Assembly (NCBI GenBank): GCA_963791225.1
Contig: CAWBRV010000003.1
Location: 992,001 to 1,056,000, forward strand
DNA from: PALSA-612 sp963791225
GTDB lineage: Bacteria; Actinomycetota; Thermoleophilia; Gaiellales; Gaiellaceae
DNA: 64,000 nt
Reading direction: 5' to 3'
Part shown: piece after piece, positions 63,265-64,000 of the stretch
Layout: each line of letters opens with the position of its first letter
Numbering within the stretch: position 1 is the stretch's first letter
The notes under the pieces: generated by a model
Told to the model about the DNA's origin: nothing
Seen by the model: the letters and a program-made list of their open reading frames with translations, nothing else
Database searches by the model: none
Program-made: the position numbers and the translations under genes

Positions 63265-64000
63265 GCGGCGACACCGGCCGTCTGCCGGTTCCGCCGATCG
63301 CGCGCGACCAGGTAGTCGGTGAACCGCGTCAGCGGAACCGTGACCAGGAGAAACAGGACGGCGGCTGCGACGGCCGGCGTGAAGTTGAAGTCCGCAGCCT
63401 GGTCGATCTGCGTCTGGTTGAACGCCTCGACGACGCCGAGGATGGCGACGAGCGCGGTGTCCTTCTGCAGCCCGATGAAGTCGTTGAGGAGCGGCGGTAT
63501 CACCCTGCGCACGGCCTGCGGCACGATCACGAACCGGAGCGACTGGAAGTGGGAGAGGCCGAGCGAGCGCGCGGCCGCGTTCTGGCTCGGGTGCACCGAC
63601 TCGATCCCGGCGCGGTAGACCTCGGACACGTACGCCGTGTAGACGAGGATCAGCGAGACGGTTCCCCAGAAGAGCGGCGAGCTCGGCACGCCCTGCAGGC
63701 CGAGGGTCGGCACGCCGAAGCCGAGCAGGTAGATGACGAGGATCGTCGGGATGCCGCGGAAGAGGTCCGCGTAGACGATTGCGAGCATGCGCATCGGGAA
63801 GAAGAGAGGGCCCTCGAGGCCGCGCACGATCGCGACTCCGAGCGCCGCGACGAGGACGACCACCTCGGCGATGCAGAAGATCTTCACGTTGATCAGGAAG
63901 GCGGAGGCGATCTCGCTGAAGGAGCTCCTGAACTCCTCGCCGTTGAAGAACGCGCTCTTCACCTCCGGCCACCCCGACGAGGTGACGACGAGCGTGACGA
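63261..64000 (-). CDS. Polar amino-acid ABC transporter permease, 5' end outside window
   Basis: The frame is open to base 64000; GTG 63962 is probably internal (GWPEVKSAFFNGEEF reads on upstream). Five membrane helices and the EAA loop SLGLSHFQSLRFVIVPQA, contacting the ATPase, mark the HisM/GlnP family. Partner ATPase follows with a 4-bp overlap; the binding protein would lie beyond the window. Confidence 0.92.
   Translation of the reverse strand, partial: VTLVVTSSGWPEVKSAFFNGEEFRSSFSEIASAFLINVKIFCIAEVVVLVAALGVAIVRGLEGPLFFPMRMLAIVYADLFRGIPTILVIYLLGFGVPTLGLQGVPSSPLFWGTVSLILVYTAYVSEVYRAGIESVHPSQNAAARSLGLSHFQSLRFVIVPQAVRRVIPPLLNDFIGLQKDTALVAILGVVEAFNQTQIDQAADFNFTPAVAAAVLFLLVTVPLTRFTDYLVARDRRNRQTAGVAA

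Overview
The window is high-GC DNA with GTG/TTG starts, leaderless or short-leader genes, ANTAR, RsbW-like and RsbRD-type regulators, several class III cyclase/ATPase proteins and Flp pilins. Together these suggest an actinobacterium; the dispersed GC-rich repeats and the gene mix fit Thermoleophilia (Gaiella/Solirubrobacter-like), but that placement is inference. About 70 protein genes and three tRNA genes (all serine) can be supported.

Layout. 0-3 kb: the end of a ketoacyl synthase, a secreted protein and a P450. 3-8.7 kb: a zinc-ribbon/cyclase/ATPase/TPR giant bracketed by a 122-bp direct repeat, a tRNA 3' fragment, an RsbRD-like protein, a lone Flp pilin and tandem repeats. 8.7-11.9 kb: sdhA and gltA side by side. 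12-24 kb: small enzymes and stress proteins (cupredoxin, cupins, LigD-type polymerase domain, GNAT, SDR, ANTAR, RsbW-like, esterase, cold-shock protein followed by a DEAD-box helicase). 24-31 kb: HlyIII, small basic and zinc-ribbon proteins, an NHL protein, a second cyclase/ATPase, a DHFR-like enzyme, an ECF sigma factor and an antiparallel-overlapping STAS protein. 31-42 kb: exporter, peptidase, HelD-like helicase, a large secreted fusion protein, methyltransferase, and a second exporter divergent from its MarR regulator. 42-49.6 kb: DoxX, a glycoside hydrolase with an apparent frameshift, a third cyclase, coiled-coil protein, cytochrome c and sulfotransferase. 49.6-57 kb: a 12-repeat NHL protein, tRNA-Ser(GGA), MOSC, small membrane proteins, a YVTN propeller coupled to an M15 peptidase, and a second Flp pilin. 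57-64 kb: PPOX protein, hydrolase, GFA protein, a 2.1-kb block bracketed by copies of a tRNA-Ser(CGA) 3' end and holding two coupled methyltransferase genes, tRNA-Ser(CGA), tRNA-Ser(GCT), groES and a polar amino-acid ABC transporter running off the end.

Most noteworthy: the second methyltransferase of the tRNA-bracketed block is intact from end to end except for two adjacent in-frame TGA codons, followed at a plausible distance by a perfect 7-bp hairpin. Decay of a pseudogene and UGA recoding (selenocysteine or cysteine) are the two readings; the sequence alone cannot decide. Next in interest are a repeated ~97-bp structured element with a compensating base-pair change, found at 49.6 and 61.9 kb, and several families of dispersed repeats and tRNA fragments that mark old recombination sites.
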